Below, piece by piece: positions 1-6,203 of a DNA stretch of 10,567 nucleotides (the first letter of the stretch is position 1; each line of letters opens with the position of its first letter). The notes beneath the pieces were generated by a model. That model worked only from the letters and a program-made list of their open reading frames with translations, was not told where the DNA came from and made no database searches. The stretch comes from CF-39 sp036518215 (GTDB lineage Bacteria; Chloroflexota; Limnocylindria; P2-11E), in the NCBI GenBank assembly GCA_036518215.1, contig DATDNP010000093.1:1-10567 (forward strand), written 5' to 3'. The translations under genes were made by a program, and so were the position numbers.

Positions 1-138
1 CGCAAGGCGGGCACGTACGCGGACCTCGTGCAGGCCGCGGAGAACTGCCAGGTCGCGATCATCCATCCCGGGAAGCCGCTCGACGCGAACGAGCCTGGCC
101 TGGACGATCTGCTGAAGCGGGCCGAGCCCTTCCTCTAG
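1..138 (+). CDS. C-terminal tail of a protein that begins before the window (possibly ferredoxin-type)
   Basis: The frame is open from base 1 to a TAG at 136-138 and encodes 45 residues, so only the C-terminus is visible. The tail reads as real coding sequence, with GC-rich third positions and a balanced composition. It contains an AENC segment, an IIHPGKP segment and an end of the form PG-x-D-x-L-x-x-RAEPF. The Cys followed by IIHPG recalls C-terminal extensions of small 4Fe-4S ferredoxin-like proteins that work with oxidoreductases. That resemblance is from memory and weak, and no cluster-binding motif lies inside the window. A ferredoxin would suit the neighbourhood, because benzoyl-CoA reductase takes its electrons from reduced ferredoxin. 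However, this gene runs opposite to the aromatic genes and ends 26 bases from the convergent DUF4352 gene, so it is not in their operon. Coding status is fairly secure; identity is not. Confidence 0.55.
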   Translation, partial: RKAGTYADLVQAAENCQVAIIHPGKPLDANEPGLDDLLKRAEPFL

Positions 139-164
139 ATCCTCGCGCTCGCGTCGGCCGCGGG

Positions 165-1592
165 TCAGTCCAGCGCGAAGCGTGTGCGCGGGAGGTCATC
201 CACGATGAGCTTGTTCCCGCGGCCGAGCGCCGTGCTCACGTCGAAGAGGACCGTGATCGATGCGGTCTTGCCGACGGCGAAGCTCTGCGGCCACACGTAT
301 TGCGATGAGGTGTTGTTCGGACCGTAGTACGCGTCGCTCGAGACATTCTCGGCGCGGTACTCCGTCCCGTTCGCATCGACGAGCGTGAACTGCGCCGGCG
401 AGAGCTGCGCTCCTTCGGTGCCGCGGTTCGTGACGCCGATGCGAACGACGTAGAACGTGCCGTTCGGGCGCGAGGTCCCCGCCGTCTGCACTCGTTGCAC
501 GCCGTTCACGACGTAGTCCCACCGCGCGCTCGACACCCTCTGCGCGATGCCCACCGACTCGTACGCTTGCGCGCCGCCGCCGAGCGATACCGCGGCGCCG
601 TTCCGCAGCGAGAGGAAGCCGTACGCGCCCATCGCGATGACGAGCAGACCCAGGAGTGCGAAGCGGAGCCGCCACAGGACCGTGCCGAGGGCGAGCCCAG
701 CGCCGCCCTGCGCTGCGGCGGCGCGCGACGCGGCCTCGGTCCCCGCCGCCTGCTCGCGATAGCGGATCGCCCACGTCATCGCTCGATCCTCGGCGTCGTC
801 GACGCCGAGCCGGCGGCGCTCCTCCTCCTGCATCCGCGCGCGCAGCTGCTCCTCTTCGCGCTCGCGCTCCATCCGCTCGATGAGCGCGATATCCGCGGGA
901 GTGAGCGCGGGCGGCTCCTCGATCGCAGCGGACGCGGCGACCGCTGGCACGGCGACCGGCGCGGCCACCGGCGCGGGGTCGGGCGTGATGACGATCTGCG
1001 TGCGCGCCGGGTCGGCCGGTGGCTCCCCGCGTGCGGGGATCGGAACGATCGCGGGATGGAAGGCGCCGCCCTGCGCGCGGAAGGCGACATCCGGCTTGTG
1101 GATGCCGGCGAGATCGCGTCCCGCGGTCGAGGTCAGCTCCCACGGCGCAAGGTCGCTCGCGCCGCGCGTCGCGAGCACCTGTCCGTCGGCCTCGACGGTG
1201 CGCCGGCCGACGACGACGACGGCGAACGGCCCGAGCTCTCCTACGAGATCGCGTTCGCGGACATCGCCGAACACCGCGAAGCGAACGAAGACGCCGCCGC
1301 GCGCGTTCACGCGCATCTCCGATCGCTTCGTGCCGCCGGGCTCCTCGCCGAGCGCGCGTTGCAGCTCGAGCTCGGCCTCGAGCCAACGATCGATCGCGAC
1401 GTTCGCATCGTGTGCCTGATACACGGCGCTGCGCTCGGCGACGAGCTGGCGCGGCCGCGCGACGAGGTGGACGAGTGGTCCGACGCGCGGAAGCTCGCGC
1501 TCCAACGCCTCGCCGGGCTCGAAGAAGGTCACGAAGAGGCCGGTCTCCACCGTCGCGGAGCCTAACGGCGAGTCGCCGCGCGCAATACCCAC
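165..1592 (-). CDS. Single-pass membrane protein with C-terminal DUF4352-like domain
   Basis: This is a 475-residue protein whose specific function I do not recognise. Residues about 1-185 form a soluble, mixed alpha/beta-looking region without a signal peptide and without a family I can name. An Ala/Pro-rich linker follows (about 186-230), then a strongly charged Glu/Arg helix that is probably coiled coil (about 232-262). One transmembrane helix lies at about 309-329. The C-terminal region (about 345-466) has the pattern of a DUF4352 extracytoplasmic beta-sandwich: a YVVRIGVTNRG strand, an FTLVDANGTEY strand and a late ITVLFDV strand. The topology suggests a cytoplasmic N-terminus and an exported C-terminus. 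The start used is GTG at 1592. It has no clear ribosome-binding site, so a GTG at Val15 is an alternative. It follows the Dch gene by only 18 bases in the same direction and is probably co-transcribed, although nothing in it suggests aromatic metabolism. Confidence 0.75.
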   Translation of the reverse strand: MGIARGDSPLGSATVETGLFVTFFEPGEALERELPRVGPLVHLVARPRQLVAERSAVYQAHDANVAIDRWLEAELELQRALGEEPGGTKRSEMRVNARGGVFVRFAVFGDVRERDLVGELGPFAVVVVGRRTVEADGQVLATRGASDLAPWELTSTAGRDLAGIHKPDVAFRAQGGAFHPAIVPIPARGEPPADPARTQIVITPDPAPVAAPVAVPAVAASAAIEEPPALTPADIALIERMEREREEEQLRARMQEEERRRLGVDDAEDRAMTWAIRYREQAAGTEAASRAAAAQGGAGLALGTVLWRLRFALLGLLVIAMGAYGFLSLRNGAAVSLGGGAQAYESVGIAQRVSSARWDYVVNGVQRVQTAGTSRPNGTFYVVRIGVTNRGTEGAQLSPAQFTLVDANGTEYRAENVSSDAYYGPNNTSSQYVWPQSFAVGKTASITVLFDVSTALGRGNKLIVDDLPRTRFALD

Positions 1593-1610
1593 CGGGTGGG
1601 GAAGTTGGTC

Positions 1611-2390
1611 CTAGCGGTGCTCCCAGCGCGGCCGGCGCTTCTCGACGAAGGAGCGGAGGCCCTCGTTCGCGTCGTGCATCGTGGGGAGGCTCGCGCGCTG
1701 CTCCTGGTCCGCCGCACGCAGCGCCATCTCCGGCGTCGGCGCAGCCGCCGCCGCGCCGAATGTCCGCTTGGCCAGTCGAAGGCTCGCCGCGGAGAGCGAG
1801 CGGAAGCGCGTCACGACCCGGTCCACTTCGGTCTCGAGCGCGTCGCTCGGCACGCTCTTCCAGACGAGTCCCGACGCCGCGGCCTCCATCCCCGGGATCG
1901 GCTCGCCGGTGAGGACCAGCGCGCGCGCTCGCTGCGACCCGAGGAGCCCCGGGAAGACCGCGGCCGCGACCGGCGGCACGACGCCGAGCGTGATCTCGGG
2001 CGTCCCGATCTTCGCGTCGTCCGTCGCGATCGCGAGATCGCAGAGCGCGACGAGCTCCGCGCCGCCGCCGAGCGCCGCGCCGTGCACGACCGCGAGCGTG
2101 GGGATCGGGCACTCCTGCAGACGCAGCGAGGCCGCGAGGAACGCGTCGAGCATCGGTCCAAGCGCGTCGCCGATGTGCTCGCCGACGTCGACGCCCGCGG
2201 AGAACACCTTGCCCTTGCCGCAAAGGACGACGAGCCGCAGGTCGGTGACCTGCGCGAGGTCTCGCATCACGCCCTCGAGCTCATGGAGCATGGTCGTCGT
2301 GAGCACGTTGAGCGGCGGGCGATCGAGCGTGACGGTCGCGACGCCCTGCTCGATGTCGAGGCGGACGGTCGGCTCCGTGCTCACGCTCAC
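1611..2390 (-). CDS. dch: Cyclohexa-1,5-diene-1-carboxyl-CoA hydratase (crotonase family)
   Basis: The 259-residue length is normal for the crotonase fold. In the benzoyl-CoA pathway Dch adds water to cyclohexa-1,5-diene-1-carboxyl-CoA, the product of benzoyl-CoA reductase, giving 6-hydroxycyclohex-1-ene-1-carboxyl-CoA. Visible family features are the LDRPPLNVL strand near residue 22, an oxyanion-hole segment FSAGVD (63-68) followed by an EH pair (71-72), the GGGAEL turn (108-113), PEITLGVVPP (131-140), and a C-terminal DANEGLRSFVEKRRPRWEHR tail. The FSxGxxVxEH-like segment and the DAxEGLxxFxEKRxxxWExR ending match my memory of Dch more than that of ordinary enoyl-CoA hydratases. The GTG start at 2390 overlaps the TGA of the upstream dehydrogenase as GTGA (2387-2390), indicating translational coupling; a second GTG at 2384 is possible. 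The adjacent Had-like gene supports the call. A fatty-acid enoyl-CoA hydratase is the alternative. Confidence 0.72.
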   Translation of the reverse strand: MSVSTEPTVRLDIEQGVATVTLDRPPLNVLTTTMLHELEGVMRDLAQVTDLRLVVLCGKGKVFSAGVDVGEHIGDALGPMLDAFLAASLRLQECPIPTLAVVHGAALGGGAELVALCDLAIATDDAKIGTPEITLGVVPPVAAAVFPGLLGSQRARALVLTGEPIPGMEAAASGLVWKSVPSDALETEVDRVVTRFRSLSAASLRLAKRTFGAAAAAPTPEMALRAADQEQRASLPTMHDANEGLRSFVEKRRPRWEHR

Positions 2391-3463
2391 GCGATCACCG
2401 CGATGTGCCGGACACCGTCGCCCTTCCGCAGCGAGTCGAAGCCCTCGTTGATCGTGTCGAGCGTGTGGCGGTGCGTCACGAGCGGGCCGATGGCGAGCTT
2501 TCCGCGCTTCACGAGATCGAGCACGATCGGGAAGTCGATCGGGCGGCATCCCAATGTGCCGATGATGGAGAGCTCGCGGTACATCACGCGGCCGCCCTGG
2601 AGCGACATGTTCTCCGCGGCCGAGCCGAGCATGAGCATGCGGCCGCCGGTCCGCAGCATCGCGAGCGCCTGCTCCTGCGTCTTCGGATTGCCGATCGCCT
2701 CGACGGCCACGTGCGCGCCGCCGTCGGTCTCCTTGCGGATCCGCTTCGGAGCGTCGCCCTCGCGGGCGTCGATCGTGAGCGAGGCTCCGAGCTCCTTCGC
2801 GAGCGCGAGCTTGCGCGGGTCGACGTCGACGGCGATGACGCGCGCGCCGAGGAGCGCGGCGACCTGGATGACGTTCAAGCCGAGCCCACCGCATCCGACG
2901 ACGGCGACGGTCTCGCCCGGCTCGACGCGAGCGCGCCGCGCGACGCCGTGGAAGGCCGTCGTGAGCGCGTCGGCGACGACGCATGCCTCTTCGAGGGGGA
3001 CGCTGTCGGGGACCTCGAACGCGTCGCGCGCTGGCGCGACGACGTACTCGGCGAAGCCGCCGTCGATCGTGTTCCCGAGCATCTTCTGCTGCGCGCACAC
3101 GTTCTCGCGGCCGGTCCGGCACATCGCGCACACGCCGCACGAGGTGACGGGCGCGAGCAGGACGCTCGTGCCGACGCGCGCCTGATCGACGGCGGTGCCG
3201 ACGCGCACGATCGTGCCCGAGATCTCGTGCCCGAGGACGAGCGGCGGGGTCTTGAACGTCGGCACGCCGTGATCCATGTAGTGGAGGTCGGTGTGGCACA
3301 GGCCGCACGCCGTGACCTTCACGAGCACCTCGCCCTCGCAGGGTTCGGGTCGCGGCACGGTGCCGATCTGGAGCGGCGCGTTCGGGCCGGTGAAGATCGC
3401 CGCCTTCATCGTCGTCGCGAGGTGATCGAGCGTCGGATCCCAGACCGGCGCGCGGCCGCTCAT
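2387..3463 (-). CDS. had: Zinc-dependent alcohol dehydrogenase, probable 6-hydroxycyclohex-1-ene-1-carboxyl-CoA dehydrogenase
   Basis: This is a 358-residue medium-chain dehydrogenase. The catalytic zinc site shows as CGLCHTD (Cys56, His57) and GHE (His79-Glu80). The structural zinc lobe has Cys109, Cys112, Cys115 and Cys123 in Cx2Cx2Cx7C spacing. The Rossmann turn is VVGCGGLG (189-196 region), and Asp213 at the end of the second strand suggests NAD. Several stretches match my memory of Had: LGHEISG, the QKMxGNxxxGGFA segment at 126-138, and VVADALTT at 162-169. Had oxidises the 6-hydroxy product of Dch to the 6-oxo compound, and the next gene is dch, which supports the assignment. The ATG at 3463 has a G-rich upstream stretch and lies one base from the hemerythrin-like gene's stop (TGACATG). 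An internal ATG at 3409, giving MKAAIF, is the usual family start but lacks a ribosome site. A generic zinc alcohol dehydrogenase remains possible. Confidence 0.65.
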   Translation of the reverse strand: MSGRAPVWDPTLDHLATTMKAAIFTGPNAPLQIGTVPRPEPCEGEVLVKVTACGLCHTDLHYMDHGVPTFKTPPLVLGHEISGTIVRVGTAVDQARVGTSVLLAPVTSCGVCAMCRTGRENVCAQQKMLGNTIDGGFAEYVVAPARDAFEVPDSVPLEEACVVADALTTAFHGVARRARVEPGETVAVVGCGGLGLNVIQVAALLGARVIAVDVDPRKLALAKELGASLTIDAREGDAPKRIRKETDGGAHVAVEAIGNPKTQEQALAMLRTGGRMLMLGSAAENMSLQGGRVMYRELSIIGTLGCRPIDFPIVLDLVKRGKLAIGPLVTHRHTLDTINEGFDSLRKGDGVRHIAVIA

Positions 3464-3464
3464 G

Positions 3465-3902
3465 TCAGGCCACCCCCGCGTGCTTCAGGTCACGGTCGAG
3501 CTTCTCCAGCTTCACGTCGCCGAGGATCTGCGTCGCGGCGGGGAAGAGCACCTGCTCCTCCTTGTCGATGTGGCCCCGCAGGAGTCGTTGGAACGCGTCG
3601 AGGACGCTCTCAAGACGCTGGCGCGACGGGCCGTCCACGAGCTCGTCGATCTGGCCGTGGATCGTCTCGTGCTCCTCGACGAGGATCGCGAGCGGGCCGC
3701 CCTGGCCGCCCATCGAGGGCTCGAGGTCGGGGAAGAGCGCACGCTCCTCGTTCTCAGCATGGGCGATGAGAGGCGCCGCGAGCGTCCGGAGGGCTGACAC
3801 GATCGACTCCACGCTGGCATCGCGTCGGGTGAGGTCGTCGATCACCTCGAGCTGCGCGAGGAACACGTCATGCTCGCTGGAAAAGCGGTCTGTGATGCGC
3901 AT
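3465..3902 (-). CDS. Hemerythrin-like (HHE domain) protein
   Basis: This 145-residue protein is almost entirely one four-helix hemerythrin/HHE domain, which binds a non-haem di-iron centre. Candidate iron ligands fall at the expected helix positions: His11 in SEHD, His48 with Glu52 (HxxxE), His78 with His82 (HxxxH), and His111 with Glu115 (HxxxE). There is no signal peptide or membrane helix, so it should be cytoplasmic. Proteins of this family bind or sense O2, NO or reactive species, or store iron. The ATG at 3902 is preferred over an upstream GTG at 3911, because GGGAGGT lies about seven bases before the ATG. Its stop is one base from the Had-like gene's ATG, so it is the first gene of that operon. 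I infer a role in oxygen protection or oxygen sensing for the oxygen-sensitive benzoyl-CoA reductase pathway; the sequence alone does not show this. Confidence 0.82.
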   Translation of the reverse strand: MRITDRFSSEHDVFLAQLEVIDDLTRRDASVESIVSALRTLAAPLIAHAENEERALFPDLEPSMGGQGGPLAILVEEHETIHGQIDELVDGPSRQRLESVLDAFQRLLRGHIDKEEQVLFPAATQILGDVKLEKLDRDLKHAGVA

Positions 3903-3909
3903 CGGAGGC

Positions 3910-3915
3910 ACCTCC
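3910..3915 (-). promoter_or_regulatory. Ribosome-binding site deciding the hemerythrin-like start
   Basis: On the minus strand this reads GGAGGT, within GGGAGGTG. It ends seven bases before the ATG at 3902. It overlaps the competing GTG at 3909-3911 and so argues against that codon as the start. Confidence 0.7.
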
Positions 3916-3938
3916 CGATGCGGCGACGCTAGGCGCCG

Positions 3939-3968
3939 ACTATTTCCCTCTTGTGTCAGTGGCGTAAA
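3939..3968 (-). promoter_or_regulatory. Candidate sigma70-type promoter for the hemerythrin-had-dch operon
   Basis: On the minus strand a TTTACG box (3968-3963) and an AATAGT box (3944-3939) are separated by 18 bases. Each matches four of six positions of the TTGACA and TATAAT consensus. The site lies in one of the few AT-richer patches of the window. Transcription would start near 3932, giving a leader of about 30 bases before the ATG at 3902, with the ribosome site inside it. It is the best-placed candidate for the operon, but such matches can arise by chance. Confidence 0.35.
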
Positions 3969-4006
3969 GTGGGTGTCCGCCGACCGTGGGCATACAAGGG
4001 ACGACG

Positions 4007-4061
4007 CGGTAGCGGTGGCGGCCAGCGTGGGAGACGGATGGCCGCCACCGTAGCGCTACCG
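4007..4061 (+). promoter_or_regulatory. Long GC-rich hairpin in the leader of the DUF2269-like gene
   Basis: An 11-base perfect stem pairs GGTGGCGGCCA (4014-4024) with 4039-4049 across a 14-base loop. A further seven-base stem pairs CGGTAGC (4007-4013) with GCTACCG (4055-4061), leaving a five-base bulge (4050-4054) on the right. The bulge lies within a self-complementary GTAGCGCTAC (4050-4059), so alternative folds exist. No T-run follows, so this is not a standard intrinsic terminator. It ends nine bases before the GGAAGG ribosome site of the downstream gene, where it could affect translation or leader stability. It could equally be a protein-binding dyad. Confidence 0.5.
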
Positions 4062-4080
4062 GGTGCCATGGAAGGCACGA

Positions 4081-4620
4081 ATGGACGAGCGAGGGGACGA
4101 GCTCGCGTCGTCACAACGAACGCTAAGACGCGATCGTGTTCACAGCGTTTCACCTACGCTGATTGCGGTGTCGCTGCATCTGGTCCTCGTGATCGTTCAC
4201 GTCGTCGCGTCCGCGATCACGCTCGGCGCGACGGCGGCCTACACCATCGCGATCTCGCTCGCTGAGCGTGCGCCGGCGCACCTCGCGTTCACGATCGCCA
4301 CGGTGCGTAGATCCGATCGGGTGCTCGCGATCCCGGCCTTCCTCGTGACCCTCGTCACGGGTGTGTGGATCACCGTCGACGAGCAGATCCCGTTCGATCG
4401 CTTCTGGATCGCGTGGTCGCTCGCGATCTTCGCCGTCATCCTCGTGGTCGGCTTCACGGTGTGGGGTCCCGTCGTCCGGCGAGAGCTCGCCGCGCTGTCG
4501 CGAGGCGGGATGGCGGATGCCGAATATCCACGCCTGCGCGTTCAGGCGCGCGTCCTTGAGTACGGGACCATCGCGGCGCTCGTCGTGATCTTCGCGCTCA
4601 TGGTCGCGAAGCCGCGCTAG
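4081..4620 (+). CDS. DUF2269-like four-helix membrane protein
   Basis: From the ATG at 4081 the product has 179 residues. Four hydrophobic helices are visible at about 27-60, 81-99, 108-128 and 158-175. The pattern resembles the DUF2269 family of predicted integral membrane proteins: a first helix with LHLVLVIVHVV, a central LVTLVTGVW segment, and a late RVLEYGTIAALVVIFALM helix. The molecular role of that family is unknown to me. GGAAGG at 4070-4075 supports the ATG at 4081. An upstream GTG at 4063 would add six residues. An internal GTG at 4168 would give 150 residues starting directly at the first helix, which is closer to the usual family length but lacks a ribosome site. It is transcribed divergently from the hemerythrin operon. 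Its TAG shares a CTAG with the stop of the convergent lipoprotein gene (4617-4620). Confidence 0.75.
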   Translation: MDERGDELASSQRTLRRDRVHSVSPTLIAVSLHLVLVIVHVVASAITLGATAAYTIAISLAERAPAHLAFTIATVRRSDRVLAIPAFLVTLVTGVWITVDEQIPFDRFWIAWSLAIFAVILVVGFTVWGPVVRRELAALSRGGMADAEYPRLRVQARVLEYGTIAALVVIFALMVAKPR

Positions 4621-5570
4621 GGTGGCGGCGCGTACGCGCCAGTCCCACCTTCGAAGATGCGGTACCGGTCGCCGTCGAGGCCGACGATGTAGTTCAGCGA
4701 CGCGTGCTGACCCTGTGGATAGCGATCGCCGGGATCGCTCGTGAAGCTCCAGCTCACGGCCACCCACGTTCGTCCACCGATCGGGCTCGTCGGCCCGACG
4801 CGCTCGACCGTCGCGGTCGGGAGCGCGTCGGCTTCCATGGCGGCGAACCCGCTGCCATCCGTATACGCGTCGTCGGCGAAGCAGTCGATGATCGTGTCCT
4901 CGGAGTGATGCCCGAGCGCGAGGACCCAATTTCGCACGGTCTCCTGTGGAGAGGCGACCGAGGCGCACGATCCGATCTTCGTGCGTGCGATCGGATGCGC
5001 GACGCCGGTCCGATCCAGAGACCAACCGACGTGCAGGAGCGTGTCGCCGGTGAGGACCTCCGATTCGATGACGTAGCCGGTCCCTCCTTCGCGCCATGCG
5101 AGCCGCCGGAGCACGCGTGGCGCGGGCGAGGTGAAGATGCTCGTCGGGAACGTGATGGAGGCTCCAACGCCGCGCACGCGGGTGCCGATGCTCGAGCCGA
5201 GCGTGTCCGTGGAGACTCCGGCCGCGAAGCGAAGGGTTCGATCTCCGCCTCGCAGGTACCAAAGCGAATAGCTCGGCGGACTCGCGGTGACGTTCGCCAC
5301 CTCCACGGTCGCGTCGAGACCATCGGGCAGCCACGTCGGGGTCGGCACCGCGACCGTGGGCGGCAGCGCGGCGCGCACGCGTCCCCAGGCCGCGGATGCC
5401 GGAAGGAGCGCAGGGCTCGCCGTCGGTGGCGGTGTCGGCGAAGGCGATGACGGCGCCGCGGCGACCGAGGCGGACGAGCTCGGCGAGGTGCCGAACGAGG
5501 CGAGCGTGTTCGGCGGCGTGCCACATGACGCGAGCAGGAACGCGACGACCGCCACGGTGGCGCACCTCAC
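4617..5570 (-). CDS. Predicted lipoprotein, function unknown
   Basis: The 317-residue product begins with a short signal sequence ending in a lipobox, LLASC, with the lipidated cysteine at Cys16. A Ser/Pro/Ala/Thr linker follows (about 17-60), typical of surface lipoproteins in high-GC bacteria. The mature part has a first segment with PTWLPDG and SLWYLRGGDRTLRFAAG (about 70-120), vaguely like DUF4367-type extracytoplasmic domains. A C-terminal segment (about 205-317) begins SPQETVRNWVLAL and ends in beta-strands, which would suit an NTF2-like or SnoaL-like fold. Both comparisons are impressions only. The start used is GTG at 5570. A GTG at 5555, with GAGGTG upstream, is an alternative but would leave the signal peptide without a basic residue. 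It is convergent with the DUF2269-like gene and divergent from the two-helix membrane protein gene. No partner or substrate is evident. Confidence 0.72.
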   Translation of the reverse strand: MRCATVAVVAFLLASCGTPPNTLASFGTSPSSSASVAAAPSSPSPTPPPTASPALLPASAAWGRVRAALPPTVAVPTPTWLPDGLDATVEVANVTASPPSYSLWYLRGGDRTLRFAAGVSTDTLGSSIGTRVRGVGASITFPTSIFTSPAPRVLRRLAWREGGTGYVIESEVLTGDTLLHVGWSLDRTGVAHPIARTKIGSCASVASPQETVRNWVLALGHHSEDTIIDCFADDAYTDGSGFAAMEADALPTATVERVGPTSPIGGRTWVAVSWSFTSDPGDRYPQGQHASLNYIVGLDGDRYRIFEGGTGAYAPPP

Positions 5571-5626
5571 AGGTGAGAGGATGCGATGCGGCGCAAGAGG
5601 CGAGCACCCGAGGTTCCGCGCAAGTA

Positions 5627-5638
5627 CTAGCCGGCTAG
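5627..5638. promoter_or_regulatory. Perfect 12-base palindrome between divergent genes (possible operator)
   Basis: CTAGCCGGCTAG is exactly self-complementary and contains CTAG twice, a tetranucleotide that is under-represented in many bacteria. It lies in the 145-base divergent region between the lipoprotein gene (start 5570) and the two-helix membrane protein gene (start 5716). It is loosely flanked by GTTCC (5613-5617) and GGAAC (5653-5657). An alternating GC run occurs at 5660-5670. A regulator site is a reasonable guess; nothing here identifies the regulator. Confidence 0.3.
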
Positions 5639-5701
5639 CCCATTCGCGCGTCGGAACGGGCGCGCGCGCGAGCCGTTAAACGCGGCGTGCTGCAGGAGCG
5701 C

Positions 5702-5707
5702 AAGGAG
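5702..5707 (+). promoter_or_regulatory. Ribosome-binding site of the two-helix membrane protein gene
   Basis: AAGGAG lies eight bases before the ATG at 5716. It is among the clearest ribosome sites in the window and fixes that start. Confidence 0.75.
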
Positions 5708-5715
5708 CCGCCGGC

Positions 5716-6153
5716 ATGGCGACGCTAGGCAAGAAGCCGAAGACGCGCGTCCACTTCCCCGTACGCTTCGCCGCCGGCGCGCTCCGTGTCGCCGCAGTCC
5801 TCGCCGTCGCCGCGGGCGGCGCCGCAACGTACGCGATCTTCTATCCGTCGCAGATCCCCGGCGCGGATCAGATCTACCTGCCGGGCATCTTCGCGGTCGT
5901 CGTCGCGGCTCTCATCGTCGCGTGCGCGGTGGTCGGGGCGCTCATCCTCTGGGGCTTCGCCGATGGGCTCATCCTGCTCGCCGACCTCGACGACGCACAG
6001 CGGATGGTCCAGAGCCAGCTCGCCGATCTCGTGCTCGAGGCTCGCACGGGCCGCGGGCCGTTCCATCACGAGCTCGTCGCCGCGGCGAAGTCCGACGAGC
6101 CCGTTTTGAAGAAGCTTCCGAGGATCGAGGAGCCGCCCGCCCTCAAGGCGTAG
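5716..6153 (+). CDS. Small membrane protein with two predicted helices
   Basis: The product has 145 residues. A basic N-terminus (GKKPKTR) precedes a first hydrophobic helix at about 22-43. A short extracytoplasmic loop contains YPSQIPGADQ. A second, longer helix at about 54-80 runs into an amphipathic stretch, FADGLILLADLDDAQRM. The acidic and basic C-terminal tail (about 95-145) is cytoplasmic and ends in a Pro-rich segment. The WGFADGLILLADLDDAQR segment resembles the W-x-x-A-x-x-L-x-L-x-x-DI-x-x-NTR pattern of small uncharacterised membrane proteins in high-GC bacteria, but I cannot name a family. The start is secure, given AAGGAG eight bases upstream. The next plus-strand gene begins 50 bases later and could be co-transcribed. 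Function is unknown. Confidence 0.7.
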   Translation: MATLGKKPKTRVHFPVRFAAGALRVAAVLAVAAGGAATYAIFYPSQIPGADQIYLPGIFAVVVAALIVACAVVGALILWGFADGLILLADLDDAQRMVQSQLADLVLEARTGRGPFHHELVAAAKSDEPVLKKLPRIEEPPALKA

Positions 6154-6203
6154 CCGGTCCTCGTCATCCGTCTGTGCGTTCGCGGCGGCGAGACAATCGA
6201 CGC

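Noticed and set aside
495..1565. Long plus-strand open frame opposite the DUF4352 gene
   Set aside because: Composition is Arg/Ala/Asp-rich with no domain or membrane pattern. The minus strand has a coherent membrane helix and DUF4352-like domain, so this is an antisense shadow.
1596..3769. Long plus-strand open frames opposite dch, had and the hemerythrin-like gene
   Set aside because: They are Arg/His/Asp-rich shadows of three well-supported enzymes; GC-rich third positions suppress antisense stops.
3922..5730. A 13-base repeat, GGCGACGCTAGGC, at 3922-3934 and 5718-5730
   Set aside because: One copy is intergenic and the other lies inside a coding start; no wider similarity surrounds them, so it is probably chance.
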